This document shows, in pieces, positions 1 to 8,509 of a stretch of DNA of 64,000 nt. The stretch lies in contig NZ_QARE02000007.1 in NCBI RefSeq assembly GCF_003052515.2, positions 1 to 64,000 of the forward strand, in the 5' to 3' direction. How positions within the stretch are numbered: position 1 is the first letter of the stretch; each line of letters opens with the position of its first letter. Below the pieces are notes generated by a model that was given only the letters and a program-made list of their open reading frames with translations, did not search any database and was not told the origin of the DNA. This stretch comes from Pseudomonas sp. RIT409 (GTDB taxonomy: Bacteria > Pseudomonadota > Gammaproteobacteria > Pseudomonadales > Pseudomonadaceae). Both the position numbers and the translations under genes were made by a program.

Positions 1-20
1 GTAGGTCATCGTCAAGATTC
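1..20 (+). rRNA. 5S rRNA, 3' end only (cut by window edge)
   Basis: The first 20 bases are the same as the last bases of the complete 5S gene that follows (221-240). A GC-rich hairpin terminator follows directly. This is the end of an upstream 5S gene, presumably the last gene of an rrn operon lying left of the window. Confidence 0.85.
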
Positions 21-28
21 AATTGCAG

Positions 29-60
29 AACCCCGTTTGCGAAAGCAGACGGGGTTTTGT
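29..60 (+). terminator. Rho-independent terminator after first 5S rRNA
   Basis: Inverted repeat AACCCCGT...ACGGGGTT around a short GAAA-type loop, ending in TTTTGT. It sits just after the 5S tail and would end the upstream rRNA transcript. Confidence 0.8.
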
Positions 61-121
61 CTTTAAGTGAAGGTCATCGAATTTTGCTGGCACGTCCCTG
101 GTGACGGATCAGCTACAGAAT

Positions 122-240
122 TTCTTGACGACCATAGAGCATTGGAACCACCTGATCCCATCCCGAACTCAGAAGTGAAACGATGCATCGCCGATGGTAG
201 TGTGGGGTTTCCCCATGTGAGAGTAGGTCATCGTCAAGAT
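122..240 (+). rRNA. rrf: 5S ribosomal RNA
   Basis: The whole segment reads as a Pseudomonas 5S rRNA. The conserved blocks CCACCTGATCCCATCCCGAA and GAAGTGAAACGATGCATCGC are present, and the ends TTCTTGACGA and TCGTCAAGA pair to close helix I. It lies about 100 bp after another 5S tail, so two 5S genes are in tandem at the end of this rrn operon. The exact 5' base is uncertain by one or two positions. Confidence 0.95.
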
Positions 241-249
241 TCAAATCCA

Positions 250-284
250 AAAGCCCTGTCTGCTGACGCAGACAGGGCTTTTGT
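250..284 (+). terminator. Rho-independent terminator after 5S rRNA
   Basis: Perfect 14-bp stem AAAGCCCTGTCTGC / GCAGACAGGGCTTT with a 4-nt loop followed by TTGTC. It ends the second 5S transcript and also separates it from the convergent mgoD gene. Confidence 0.85.
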
Positions 285-365
285 CGTTTCAGGCACTTCA
301 ATCAGCTACGCGGGTTAATGCACGGCGATGACATCGCTCGGCATCATGTTCCGCCGACTTGCCAA

Positions 366-854
366 TCAGCTAAATAGCTTTGGGACGTTGCTCATTGCGA
401 CGTCGGCAAAGTCCTGCAAGAACGCCCTGAATTCGTCAGCACTCATGGGGTTGTCTGTCGTGGGCTCGGCGATGATTGTCCACGTAGCGACGCTGCTGAT
501 GTTGGAGACAGGAGTCACCGTCATCGAGGCCCACAGCTTGCCGACGCCCAGGTTGTTGTAGAGGGTGGTCCACGTCATCGCAAGTGCTTCCTCATCCCAA
601 GAGTTAAGTTGTTCGACTACCTCGAAACCTCCTTCCTTGAAACGCTTGTGGCGGATCGAGCCTACGCCATTGCCAATGACGTCAGTGCTCTCCAGCGCCT
701 GAACAAACTGGGCAAACCCGCCAAAATCCCCGACCACTTTCCAGACATCGGAAGCCTTGGCGGGGACTGTGACGGAAGCCGTGACGGGATCGCCGATCGG
801 ATCGGTGATCAGCGTGTCCGGCTTAAGGCTCGAAAAGCTATTGAGTGCGTTCAT
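366..854 (-). CDS. mgoD: SRPBCC/polyketide cyclase-like protein, MgoD/PvfD type
   Basis: A 162-residue protein with the start-to-helix pattern of the SRPBCC (Bet v1/START-like) fold: an ITDPIGDPVTASVTVPA opening strand, a VWKVVGDFGGFAQFV helix and a long C-terminal helix. Proteins of this fold bind hydrophobic ligands or catalyse cyclisations. The start at 854 is chosen over an upstream in-frame ATG because AAGGAG lies at the right distance from it. It is the last gene of the mgoB-mgoC-mgoA-mgoD operon, 33 bp after mgoA. Identity rests mainly on position and fold; its exact reaction in this pathway is not evident from sequence. Confidence 0.8.
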   Translation of the reverse strand: MNALNSFSSLKPDTLITDPIGDPVTASVTVPAKASDVWKVVGDFGGFAQFVQALESTDVIGNGVGSIRHKRFKEGGFEVVEQLNSWDEEALAMTWTTLYNNLGVGKLWASMTVTPVSNISSVATWTIIAEPTTDNPMSADEFRAFLQDFADVAMSNVPKLFS

Positions 855-887
855 TTCGTTCTCCTTGATGTACATGAGGTGGTGCGT

Positions 888-3800
888 TCAGATGAAATCG
901 ATTTGTTTGAGGTAGTCACAGCCCTTGCGCAGCAGCTCGGGAGTTTTCTGCGGATAGCGCTCGCCCATGCGTTGCACACCCTCCAAGGCGTTCTGGTAGG
1001 CGATCATTGAGATGTCACCTATGTCCTCGTCGAAGCCGTCGAGGTAGAAACCAAGTACGCCGAATAAGGCATTTTCGCTGTCGACCCGACTGAGCTGCGC
1101 TTGCCATTGCGCAACGCTGACCGTCTCGAACTCACGTCCAGCCTCGCGGAAGGCATCGACGTAGGTGCTCCAACTCAGCGGTTCGGGGTTATGCAGGTTG
1201 AACACAGCGCGGCTTGGCTGGTAACGGCTGCTGTGAAACGCGATGAAGCGAGCGAGGAAGTCGACGGGCATGAGATCGAAGGTCATCGAAAAATCAGGGA
1301 CCTGTCCCAGCTGAATCGAGCCTTTGAGCATCAGCATCAGACGATTTTTATGAGGTTGGCAGACCCCGGTGACGCTGTTGAAGGCGATATTTCCGGGGCG
1401 ATAGATGTTGACCCACACACCTTGCTCACGTGCCTTTTGCAGCAAGCGCTCCGCGACCCACTTGGACAGGTTGTAGCCGTTCTTGATGTAGATCGGCGGC
1501 GTTTCGACGGCAGGGGCTTCCAGTACGCTGCCATCCACACCCACTGCACTGGAGGCTGATAGGGTCGACACGAAGTTGAAGACCTTTTTGCTGCGTCCTT
1601 CGCACAAACGTAAGCACTCGAGAATGGGCGCGACGTTGTCTTGGGCCAGGGTCTCGTAGTCCTGCACGTGATTGACGTTGGCGGCGTTGTGCACCAAAGC
1701 GCCGAATTCACGATCAAGCCGTTCGTACACCTCATCCCTCAAACCCAATTGAGGTTGCGTCACGTCGGCCGCGTGAACCCGCACTCGGCTGAGGTCCAAG
1801 TGTTCCAGGCGGTTCTCACGCAACGATTCAATGAAGCGATCCTGCGCCGTAAGCCCGTTGCCCTCGCGCACCAGGCACGCCACCTCGGTAGCGCCCCAGG
1901 CCAGAAGTGCCTCGACCACGTGCACGCCGAGAAAACCGTTGGCGCCAGTGACAATCACCTTGTGCACGTCTCCCAGCTTGCCGGCCGGCAATGTGGGCAG
2001 ATCGAGAGGCGCAGTGGCGTCTTTGATCGCTAGGGGGCTGATCGTCCACGGCGATGTACCTTCGGCGTCGAGCAATGTGCCGAGATTGGCAAGCGTCGGC
2101 GCTTCGATGAACCGGTTGATCGGAACGCTGCGCCCGAATCGCTCGCGAATGCCGAGCAGCATTTGTGACAGCAGGATCGAGTGACCCCCGAGGTTGAAGA
2201 AGCTCTCTTCGGTGGAAATATCACCCGGAGGCAACTCCAGCAGATCGGCCCAGAGCGGGAGCAGCAGGCGTTCGTTGTCGGTTTCGGGTTGGCGACGGGG
2301 CGCCTGTTCGATCAGGTTGATCGGCAAATGCAGTAACGCTTTTCGGTCGACCTTCCCGTTCGAGGCAGAAGGCATCGCCGTCAGTTCAGTGTAGGCTGCC
2401 GGGCGCATGTAATCGGGCAGTAGCCGCTCGACGTGCGCCTTGAGCAGCGTCCTCGCAGCATTGGGTTCGACGCCATGAGGTTGAGCGAGAAAGGCCAGTA
2501 TTCGCCGTTGGTCGTCGACTACCACAGCAACCTGGCGGTACAGCTGGCTGTCCCGCAAACAGTGTTCGATCTCTTCCGGTTCGACCCGAAAGCCGCGAAT
2601 TTTCACCTGGTTGTCACGACGCCCCAAAAGTTCGACGCCTGCGTCTGTCCACTTGCCGATATCCCCAGTACGGTAGGCGCGTAATGTTTCTCCGTCGCCC
2701 GGGTCGATGTGCACATAACGCTCGGCGGTCAACTCGGGAAGGCCAATGTAACCCAGCCCCACCCCAGGCCCGACGATGTAGAGCTCGCCTGGGGTGTTCT
2801 GCGCAGCGGGCTGCATCTGTTCGTCGAGAATCAGCAACTGACTGTTGGCGATGGGGCGCCCGAGGTTGCGATTGCTGCTTGCAGGGAGGAATTGCCCGGC
2901 CGTGATCAGCACCGTGGCTTCGGTCGGTCCATACAGGTTGTGGAAGGAGCATTGCGAGGCCAGGCGCTCGATCACATAGGGCTCGCAGACATCGCCGCCC
3001 GTGCATAGGTGTCGGAGTGTCGACGGCATGTCCAGGGGCAGGATGCTCAGCAACGCGGGCGGCAGGAAGGCATGGGTGACGTTCTGCTCCAGCAGCTCCG
3101 CGAGTTGCTGTGGGTCGCGTCGTTGATCTTCAGTCGCAACCACCAACTGCGCCCCAGTAAGCAGGGTCGGGAAGATGTCGATCACTGACGAGTCAAAGCT
3201 TAGGGTCGAGAACTGTAATACCCGGCTGTGCGCGTCGAGTCCGACGTAGTCCGCATACCAAGCCGTGAAGTGGCTGAGATTGCGCTGACTGAGCATCACG
3301 CCTTTGGGATGCCCCGTGGTGCCGGAGGTGTAAAGCGCCATGCAGGGAGCATCCGTTGCGGGCTCCCGCCGCATTATCGACTGGGCAGTGGGCTTGGCGT
3401 CGATCGCGGTAATGTTCAGCCCGGGCACGCTGGACTGCGCAAGTGGGTGCTGGCCGTCATGCAGCAGCAATGCCGCGTTTGCGTTTTCCAGTATGTACTG
3501 CTGGCGTTGCAGCGGCTGGCTGGGGTCAAGCGGCAAGTAGATCGCGCCTTCTCCCAGTATCGCCAGGATCCCCGCAAACAGAGCAGGTGATTTCGCCAGA
3601 CAGAGGCCAATGACCGGAGGACCGTTTTGCGCCTGACTCAACAGCGGTGCCATACGCTGTTGAATAGCCACGGCATGAGCGCGCAACGCGTCGTAGCTGA
3701 TACGCTCGCTGTCGATTTCCAGCGCACTGCGGTCGCCGTGTTGTTGGAAGCTGCGATCCAGCCGTGCCACCAGTGATTGCTGCGCAACGGTCAATAATTG

Positions 3801-4340
3801 GGGATGAGCGGTGTCATTGAAGCGGTGCTCGAAAGCCAACCGGTCGAGCTTGTGCAAACCGTCCTGCCATTCGCTGTGCGGTGGTTCGACCTTTGCTGTA
3901 CGGGAGAAATGCGCCGGGTCACGGGAAAGCCGGGCTACGTGCAGCGCCACACTGTCGATGAGCGTCAGCACCGCGCTGTCGCGTAACTGACGGCCATTAC
4001 CGGTCTGCTCGGCGGAAAGCGTTTCACGGAGGATCAGACGTTGGGCAGTCGCAGAACCGTACCAGCACAGCAGCTCAACCTGTGGCAAGCCACGGCGCAT
4101 GCCGGGCATCAACCCAACACGCAGCCCCAAATGGATGGCGGTCTTGAAAGACTGCAGGCGGGTGCTGGTCAGCGCTAGCGTGCCGTCTTCTATGAGCAGC
4201 GAGACGCCGTGCAGTGGCGAACTGTCCAGTGCCTGCGCATCCTTCAAGGTGTGGATGCCGTGGCCATGGCTATCGAGCTCGACACTCAATTCGTGCAATG
4301 CCCGGCTGTGGCCGATCAGTAGAATCTCCAGGCGTTTCAT
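888..4340 (-). CDS. mgoA: NRPS A-T-R, MgoA/PvfC type (adenylation, carrier, thioester reductase)
   Basis: A 1150-residue single-module peptide synthetase. Residues 1 to about 165 are a divergent N-terminal region opening with a Rossmann-like strand (ILLIGHSRALHEL) that recalls formyltransferase-type N-domains but has no visible catalytic set. The adenylation domain follows, with LYTSGTTGHPKG near 337, NLYGPTEA near 468, YRTGD near 556 and NGKVDRKAL near 661. A carrier domain has LGGHS (phosphopantetheine Ser about 721). The C-terminal reductase has TGANGFLG near 798 and the YxxxK pair Y956/K960, and would release product as an aldehyde. There is no condensation or thioesterase domain. The start at 4340 has AGGAGG upstream and overlaps the mgoC stop (ATGA), implying coupled translation. 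In related operons the module loads a branched amino acid (leucine or valine); the substrate here is not proven. Confidence 0.92.
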   Translation of the reverse strand: MKRLEILLIGHSRALHELSVELDSHGHGIHTLKDAQALDSSPLHGVSLLIEDGTLALTSTRLQSFKTAIHLGLRVGLMPGMRRGLPQVELLCWYGSATAQRLILRETLSAEQTGNGRQLRDSAVLTLIDSVALHVARLSRDPAHFSRTAKVEPPHSEWQDGLHKLDRLAFEHRFNDTAHPQLLTVAQQSLVARLDRSFQQHGDRSALEIDSERISYDALRAHAVAIQQRMAPLLSQAQNGPPVIGLCLAKSPALFAGILAILGEGAIYLPLDPSQPLQRQQYILENANAALLLHDGQHPLAQSSVPGLNITAIDAKPTAQSIMRREPATDAPCMALYTSGTTGHPKGVMLSQRNLSHFTAWYADYVGLDAHSRVLQFSTLSFDSSVIDIFPTLLTGAQLVVATEDQRRDPQQLAELLEQNVTHAFLPPALLSILPLDMPSTLRHLCTGGDVCEPYVIERLASQCSFHNLYGPTEATVLITAGQFLPASSNRNLGRPIANSQLLILDEQMQPAAQNTPGELYIVGPGVGLGYIGLPELTAERYVHIDPGDGETLRAYRTGDIGKWTDAGVELLGRRDNQVKIRGFRVEPEEIEHCLRDSQLYRQVAVVVDDQRRILAFLAQPHGVEPNAARTLLKAHVERLLPDYMRPAAYTELTAMPSASNGKVDRKALLHLPINLIEQAPRRQPETDNERLLLPLWADLLELPPGDISTEESFFNLGGHSILLSQMLLGIRERFGRSVPINRFIEAPTLANLGTLLDAEGTSPWTISPLAIKDATAPLDLPTLPAGKLGDVHKVIVTGANGFLGVHVVEALLAWGATEVACLVREGNGLTAQDRFIESLRENRLEHLDLSRVRVHAADVTQPQLGLRDEVYERLDREFGALVHNAANVNHVQDYETLAQDNVAPILECLRLCEGRSKKVFNFVSTLSASSAVGVDGSVLEAPAVETPPIYIKNGYNLSKWVAERLLQKAREQGVWVNIYRPGNIAFNSVTGVCQPHKNRLMLMLKGSIQLGQVPDFSMTFDLMPVDFLARFIAFHSSRYQPSRAVFNLHNPEPLSWSTYVDAFREAGREFETVSVAQWQAQLSRVDSENALFGVLGFYLDGFDEDIGDISMIAYQNALEGVQRMGERYPQKTPELLRKGCDYLKQIDFI

Positions 4341-5281
4341 TGCACGCCTCCTGCCGGCAGGTAGTCGGCAAGTGCCTGCTGAACACACGGTGCATCGAGC
4401 ATGGCGCTGGACTTGAAGAACCTCACGATATTGGCCACCAGCGGATGGTGTCGGTTGATTGGGAAGCTCATCGCCTGCACTTCATCCCGCAGCGCCTGTT
4501 TCACCGACGCCGAAGTCTCCAAGTATTCAATCAGCGCAAAGTCGAAGGCCTTCTGAATGTCATTGGTTAAATATTGCGCAATGAACACAGGCATGATGCC
4601 TGCGATGGTTCGGCGGTCTTCTTCGGGAGCCGCACTCCAATAGATGCGTACCAGCCGTGCCCAGAAGCCCGAATGCCGCCCCTCGTCGAGCAGATGGTCG
4701 GCCATCAGCCCCTTGACCGACTGCTTCACGGTGTCGTCCTTGGCGAACGCAGCGACATCGTTGGTCACAGTGTTCTCGGCGATCGCCACACAGATCAGCT
4801 CGACGGCGCTGTGCAGGTGATCGGGTGCAAGCGCCAGCGCTGCCGGGATTGCGCGGCTGAGTTCGATTTCCGAAGGTAGGTGAACAGGTTCAATACTTGT
4901 CAGGGCGATGGTCTGTTGCATGAAGTCCATCGCCACCAGGGCGTGGTAATCCTCGTCGACCACCACCGTCATCGCGTCATAGCGGCAGGCAAAGGGGAAA
5001 CGAATCGCAAAATTGTCCTTGGCGATGCTGCGGGCGGTCTTGTCGACGATCTCGGTCTCGAAAATCACCACATCGTTGATGAACTTGTACAGGCTCTGGA
5101 TGAGGGCGAAATCACGCAGATGAGCGCATTCGCGGGTAAAGGTATCGCTCAGCACCAGTGGCTGACGGCTGAGGGGATAGATGAGTTTCGTGTCGTTCTC
5201 AACGATGCGGCGTGGTCGGGTGCGAATCGTCGCACGGCCTTCCCAGGCATCGGCAAAGGACAGGTAATCTTCGGCTTTCAT
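4337..5281 (-). CDS. mgoC: AurF-family di-iron N-oxygenase, MgoC/PvfB type
   Basis: A 314-residue ferritin-like di-iron oxygenase. Metal ligands fitting the AurF pattern are visible: a glutamate near E75/E77, E110xxH113 (DEDYH), a glutamate near E169, H196, and E200xxH203 (DEGRH). AurF-type enzymes oxidise amines to N-hydroxyl, nitroso or nitro groups. In pvf/mgo/ham pathways this protein is believed to oxidise the amino group of the carrier-bound amino acid. The start at 5281 follows AAGGACG. The stop overlaps the mgoA start by 4 bp. It sits 49 bp after mgoB. Confidence 0.9.
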   Translation of the reverse strand: MKAEDYLSFADAWEGRATIRTRPRRIVENDTKLIYPLSRQPLVLSDTFTRECAHLRDFALIQSLYKFINDVVIFETEIVDKTARSIAKDNFAIRFPFACRYDAMTVVVDEDYHALVAMDFMQQTIALTSIEPVHLPSEIELSRAIPAALALAPDHLHSAVELICVAIAENTVTNDVAAFAKDDTVKQSVKGLMADHLLDEGRHSGFWARLVRIYWSAAPEEDRRTIAGIMPVFIAQYLTNDIQKAFDFALIEYLETSASVKQALRDEVQAMSFPINRHHPLVANIVRFFKSSAMLDAPCVQQALADYLPAGGVQ

Positions 5282-5330
5282 GATGTCGTCCTTGTGGGAA
5301 ACAGAAAGAAGCGATGAACCGGCAGCGCGG

Positions 5331-6107
5331 TCAGGCGCTGACTTCAACGAGCACCGGATGGCGCATGCTCACGCGCAGGGCATCCCAGAGCGCGATGCGG
5401 CTTTCGACGGCTGCGATGGCTGCTTCGTAGACTTGCTGCTCGCGCTGTGGATCGCCGTTGACCAGGCGTGCCAGCAGCGCTTCGGCGGCGGGCCCGTGGT
5501 CCTCTGAATCGACCTCGATGTGTCGCTCCAGGTAGTAGCGAAAGGTCGGGGCCTGGTTGTCCTTGATGCCCCAGTCGTCGAGGATCCGCTGGAACATTCG
5601 CGGAATGACGCTCTCTCGCCCATACAGAAAGGCGGCGGCGACGCTGTGAGCAGGCGCATTGAGTGCAATGTTCAACGTGTCGCGAACGAATCGAGCTTCC
5701 GCCTTGCCCGCTTGTGCCCGCTCCAGGGCGGTTTCGTAATGCACCCCTTCTTTTTGCAGTTCGACAAAATGCTCGATGCGTGCAGTGCTCGCGCCGACTT
5801 CACGCATAGCATCCAGATACAGCTCGAAATGGCTGTAGTGTCCGTGGCCGAGGCGGTCATCCGACTCTTCCCCCAAGACGATCTCGTTGATCAGGCGCGC
5901 GGCCTTGGGGTCGTTGGGTGGCAGCCAAGGCAAGCGGGTGCAGGTCAACTCCTGCTGCAGCCGCTTGGTCAGCGACATGAAATCCCACACGGCAAACACG
6001 TGTGCTTCCATGAACCGCCGTAATACAGGCAGAGAGTCGATTTCAATAAAGATCGGATGAGAGCTTAGTTCGGATTGTCGGGCGAGCAGTTGTTGTTGAA
6101 TGTTCAT
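5331..6107 (-). CDS. mgoB: DUF3050/haem-oxygenase-like protein, MgoB/PvfA type
   Basis: A 258-residue, mostly helical protein of the DUF3050 type, a branch of the haem-oxygenase-like fold. Candidate metal or haem ligands are in [15 protein letters not shown] (E/H about 33-36), [20 protein letters not shown] (acidic/His-rich, about 77-96) and [16 protein letters not shown] (near 195-210). Such proteins include di-iron oxidases acting on amino-acid-derived substrates. It is the first gene of the operon; the start at 6107 is supported by AAGGA 8 nt upstream. A longer in-frame extension has no ribosome-binding site and looks non-coding. Its reaction in the diazeniumdiolate or pyrazine-N-oxide route is inferred, not shown. 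Confidence 0.85.
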   Translation of the reverse strand: MNIQQQLLARQSELSSHPIFIEIDSLPVLRRFMEAHVFAVWDFMSLTKRLQQELTCTRLPWLPPNDPKAARLINEIVLGEESDDRLGHGHYSHFELYLDAMREVGASTARIEHFVELQKEGVHYETALERAQAGKAEARFVRDTLNIALNAPAHSVAAAFLYGRESVIPRMFQRILDDWGIKDNQAPTFRYYLERHIEVDSEDHGPAAEALLARLVNGDPQREQQVYEAAIAAVESRIALWDALRVSMRHPVLVEVSA

Positions 6108-6835
6108 GGTACGTCCTTGAAGTGCAAACTTTCTGTTCGGCCACTGATTACTGGCAAATGGTCCGATCGTTATTGCGTAACAAGAGTGTCGCAACAACGT
6201 CTTCATAACCAATGCGCGAGCGCAGGCGGCGAGCAGGCGGCGAACAGTTCGTTCGTTAATGGTCATGTTCAACAAAGTGTCCGCACCCTCGGGCTGGTGC
6301 GGGGTTTCGGCAGGCCCAGTAAAGGTCTGCCATGTCGTCAGGCTGGCGACGGGAAAACGGTAATGCACTTTTTAACGATCGGGCAAACACTTTTTTATTA
6401 TTTTTAAGTTCAGAAAAATGACTCGCATATGAGTCCGTTAAAACTTTTCTCAGAAGTTTTATTGGTGCGAGCGCAACCCTTCCAACTCAATTGAGTCAGA
6501 ATTGATAATAATGAACGAATGCCTCGTTCAGCGTTGCGCGTTTACCGAATAATCGCTCTTGGAAGTTTTTATGGGCGACGTAGATGGACTTCCCTCATTA
6601 CGCCTCCGCCCGGTGTGTTGCTCCTTTCTCTGCTCCATGAAATGACGTCTGCGGAACCTGTTGCAGGCAAGCTCACACTCCGAGTGTGCCTGAAACACAG
6701 TCGTTCGCCCGGCGGCGGGCAGATTTCACAGTAGGGAACGTTAGGGGAAACGCTGCACAAACAAACCTGGTGGTGCGCTTCATAGGGGCGTGACGTACGT
6801 TTCCGGAACAGAACGGCCGGAGGGAGGGGGCAGGG
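6108..6835 (-). promoter_or_regulatory. Upstream region of the mgo operon
   Basis: This gap has no convincing gene. It carries the promoter side of mgoB: a strongly AT-rich tract at about 6385-6420, a perfect 12-bp palindrome ACTCAATTGAGT at 6485-6496, the interrupted repeat GACTC-GCATAT-GAGTC at 6420-6435 and AACGA/TCGTT arms near 6513-6528. These are candidate operator sites. The half nearest 6835 is GC-rich and would hold the end of the thioesterase transcript. I could not place -35/-10 boxes with confidence. Confidence 0.4.
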
Positions 6836-7564
6836 TCAGACGTCAAGGACGCCAAGGTGCGTGTTGATGATGTGCAGCAGTCGATTACGTTGCGAGGTGA
6901 GGAAATGATGATTGCCGCGGACTTCGATCAGCTCGAATTCGCGACGGGTGAACTCGCGCCAGTTCATCATGCTGGGGGCGGTGTCGATCGGGTCGTCACT
7001 GCCGTAGAGGGCAGTCAGTGGAATATCGAGGCCTTCATCGGGGCAGTGGGACCACAGCTCCGAGAGCTTCAGATCGCTGCGCATGACAGGCTCGAACAAG
7101 CGCATCAACTTCTTGTCATGAAGCATGGATTCTGGCGCAACGCCGAGCGCGATGAGCGCCCGGATAAAATCATCTTTAGGAAGTGTGTGCAGGTAGGGCA
7201 AGGGTTGGCGACTGTCGGGGCTGCGACAGCCGGAGATGAACAAGCGGCGGGTCATTCCAGGATAATGAGCTTGCGCTAATCGGGCCATTTCGTAGGCGAC
7301 TCGCCCTCCGAAGCTGTGGCCGTAGAACGCATGGGGTTCGGTCAGGTAGGGCTGCAGCGCAAGGAAAGTGTCGTGCAGCAAAGGTGCCCATTGATCGTAG
7401 GGCGCTTCCTTGAGACGGCTGCCATGGCCAGGCAAACGCAAAGTGACCAGCTCGATATGATCCGCCAGGCCGTCCGACCAGTCGCGGAATTGCTCGGGAT
7501 CGGCCCCCGCGTGGGGAAAGCAGATCAAGCGGGTTCTGATAGGTCGTCCGGAATTGACCACCAT
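6836..7564 (-). CDS. Type II thioesterase-like alpha/beta hydrolase
   Basis: A 242-residue thioesterase of the kind that accompanies NRPS and PKS systems (GrsT family). It opens with RLICFPHAGADPEQFRDW, has the nucleophile elbow GHSFGG (Ser84), a late Asp in YGSDDPID and a His in EVRGNHHFL, forming a complete Ser-Asp-His triad. Type II thioesterases remove wrong or stalled acyl groups from carrier proteins. The start at 7564 is chosen because the family begins shortly before the FPHAG motif; the ribosome-binding site (GAAAGAA) is weak. It lies on the same strand upstream of the mgo operon but separated by about 730 bp, so it may service the MgoA carrier domain or a distant NRPS. Confidence 0.85.
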   Translation of the reverse strand: MVVNSGRPIRTRLICFPHAGADPEQFRDWSDGLADHIELVTLRLPGHGSRLKEAPYDQWAPLLHDTFLALQPYLTEPHAFYGHSFGGRVAYEMARLAQAHYPGMTRRLFISGCRSPDSRQPLPYLHTLPKDDFIRALIALGVAPESMLHDKKLMRLFEPVMRSDLKLSELWSHCPDEGLDIPLTALYGSDDPIDTAPSMMNWREFTRREFELIEVRGNHHFLTSQRNRLLHIINTHLGVLDV

Positions 7565-7765
7565 CAGCCATTTGCTTCTTTCAGCGTACACAACGTTTCC
7601 CCAAGCCTGCGCGGGCAGACTGCTGATCACTTGGGGCCGGGTCCTTCGGCGCTGGCATCGCGACATCCGATGCTCGATCACCCCATGCCTCATCCGGCCC
7701 GCAAGGGCCGTAGACAGGGGCGCGAATGTTGGCCGTGAACGGTAGCGCTCACGGTCCACAAGCCC

Positions 7766-8509
7766 TCATTGGATGAGAGCGCGCTTCCTCGATGCCGAGC
7801 CGGATTTTGCAGCATCCGCAGATCGGCTGTTCAGATACGTGGTGATAGCGGCCACACCACGGTTCAAGTGCTGGGTCAGTGCACTGACCGTCGAATCGAC
7901 ATCCCCCGCCTCGGCCATTTGCAGCAACTCCAGATGGTCATGCTGTGACAACTTACCCAACCCCATGTGCTTGAGGTTGAACCGCAGGAAGCGTTCCTCT
8001 TCGTTCAAGCCATCTTCCACCAGTTTGAGCAGACGCTTGTTGGGTGCACGGCCATACAGAGCCATGTGGAAGAGGCGGTTGAGCGTGCCCATCTTCGAAT
8101 AATCGGTTTCGACCTCGAGCTGTTCGATGTAGCCGCGGGCAGCCTGGATGTCTTCGGCGGTCAGCAGTGGGATCGATTGCCGCAAGGCTTCGGATTCGAG
8201 CAGGATGCGCAGCGCGTAGGCGTCGGTGGCGTCTTCGTTGATCAGCGGGGCAACGACGGCGCCTTTGTGCGTCTCTACGCGAAGCAAAGACTGAGCTTCC
8301 AACTGGCGCAACGCTTCGCGCACCGGCATGCGGCTGACGCCGAACATCGTGGCCAATTCCTGTTGGCGCAGGGCGAAGCCTGCCGGCAGACGGCCGTCAA
8401 GAATGGCGGCGCGCAGCTTTTCTTCGATAACCCCGCGTGCCAGATGCGCAGGCGGTTGCTCGCTGCCGAGAATTTCCCGCAGAAATTGTTCTTTTTCAGC
8501 TCTGCGCAT
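7766..8509 (-). CDS. GntR-family transcriptional regulator (FadR/FCD type)
   Basis: A 247-residue regulator. The N-terminal winged helix-turn-helix reads LRAAILDGRLPAG followed by QQELATMFGVSRMPVREALR, typical of GntR. The C-terminal helical FCD domain carries the metal-binding His/Asp pattern (LNRLFHMALY, QHDHLELL, LTQHLNRG) that senses small carboxylates. The start at 8509 is preferred over a GTG 45 bp upstream, which lacks a Shine-Dalgarno; the site used (GAAGAAG) is modest. It lies about 200 bp upstream of the thioesterase gene on the same strand. A role in controlling the thioesterase or mgo operon is possible but is an inference from position only. Confidence 0.88.
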   Translation of the reverse strand: MRRAEKEQFLREILGSEQPPAHLARGVIEEKLRAAILDGRLPAGFALRQQELATMFGVSRMPVREALRQLEAQSLLRVETHKGAVVAPLINEDATDAYALRILLESEALRQSIPLLTAEDIQAARGYIEQLEVETDYSKMGTLNRLFHMALYGRAPNKRLLKLVEDGLNEEERFLRFNLKHMGLGKLSQHDHLELLQMAEAGDVDSTVSALTQHLNRGVAAITTYLNSRSADAAKSGSASRKRALIQ

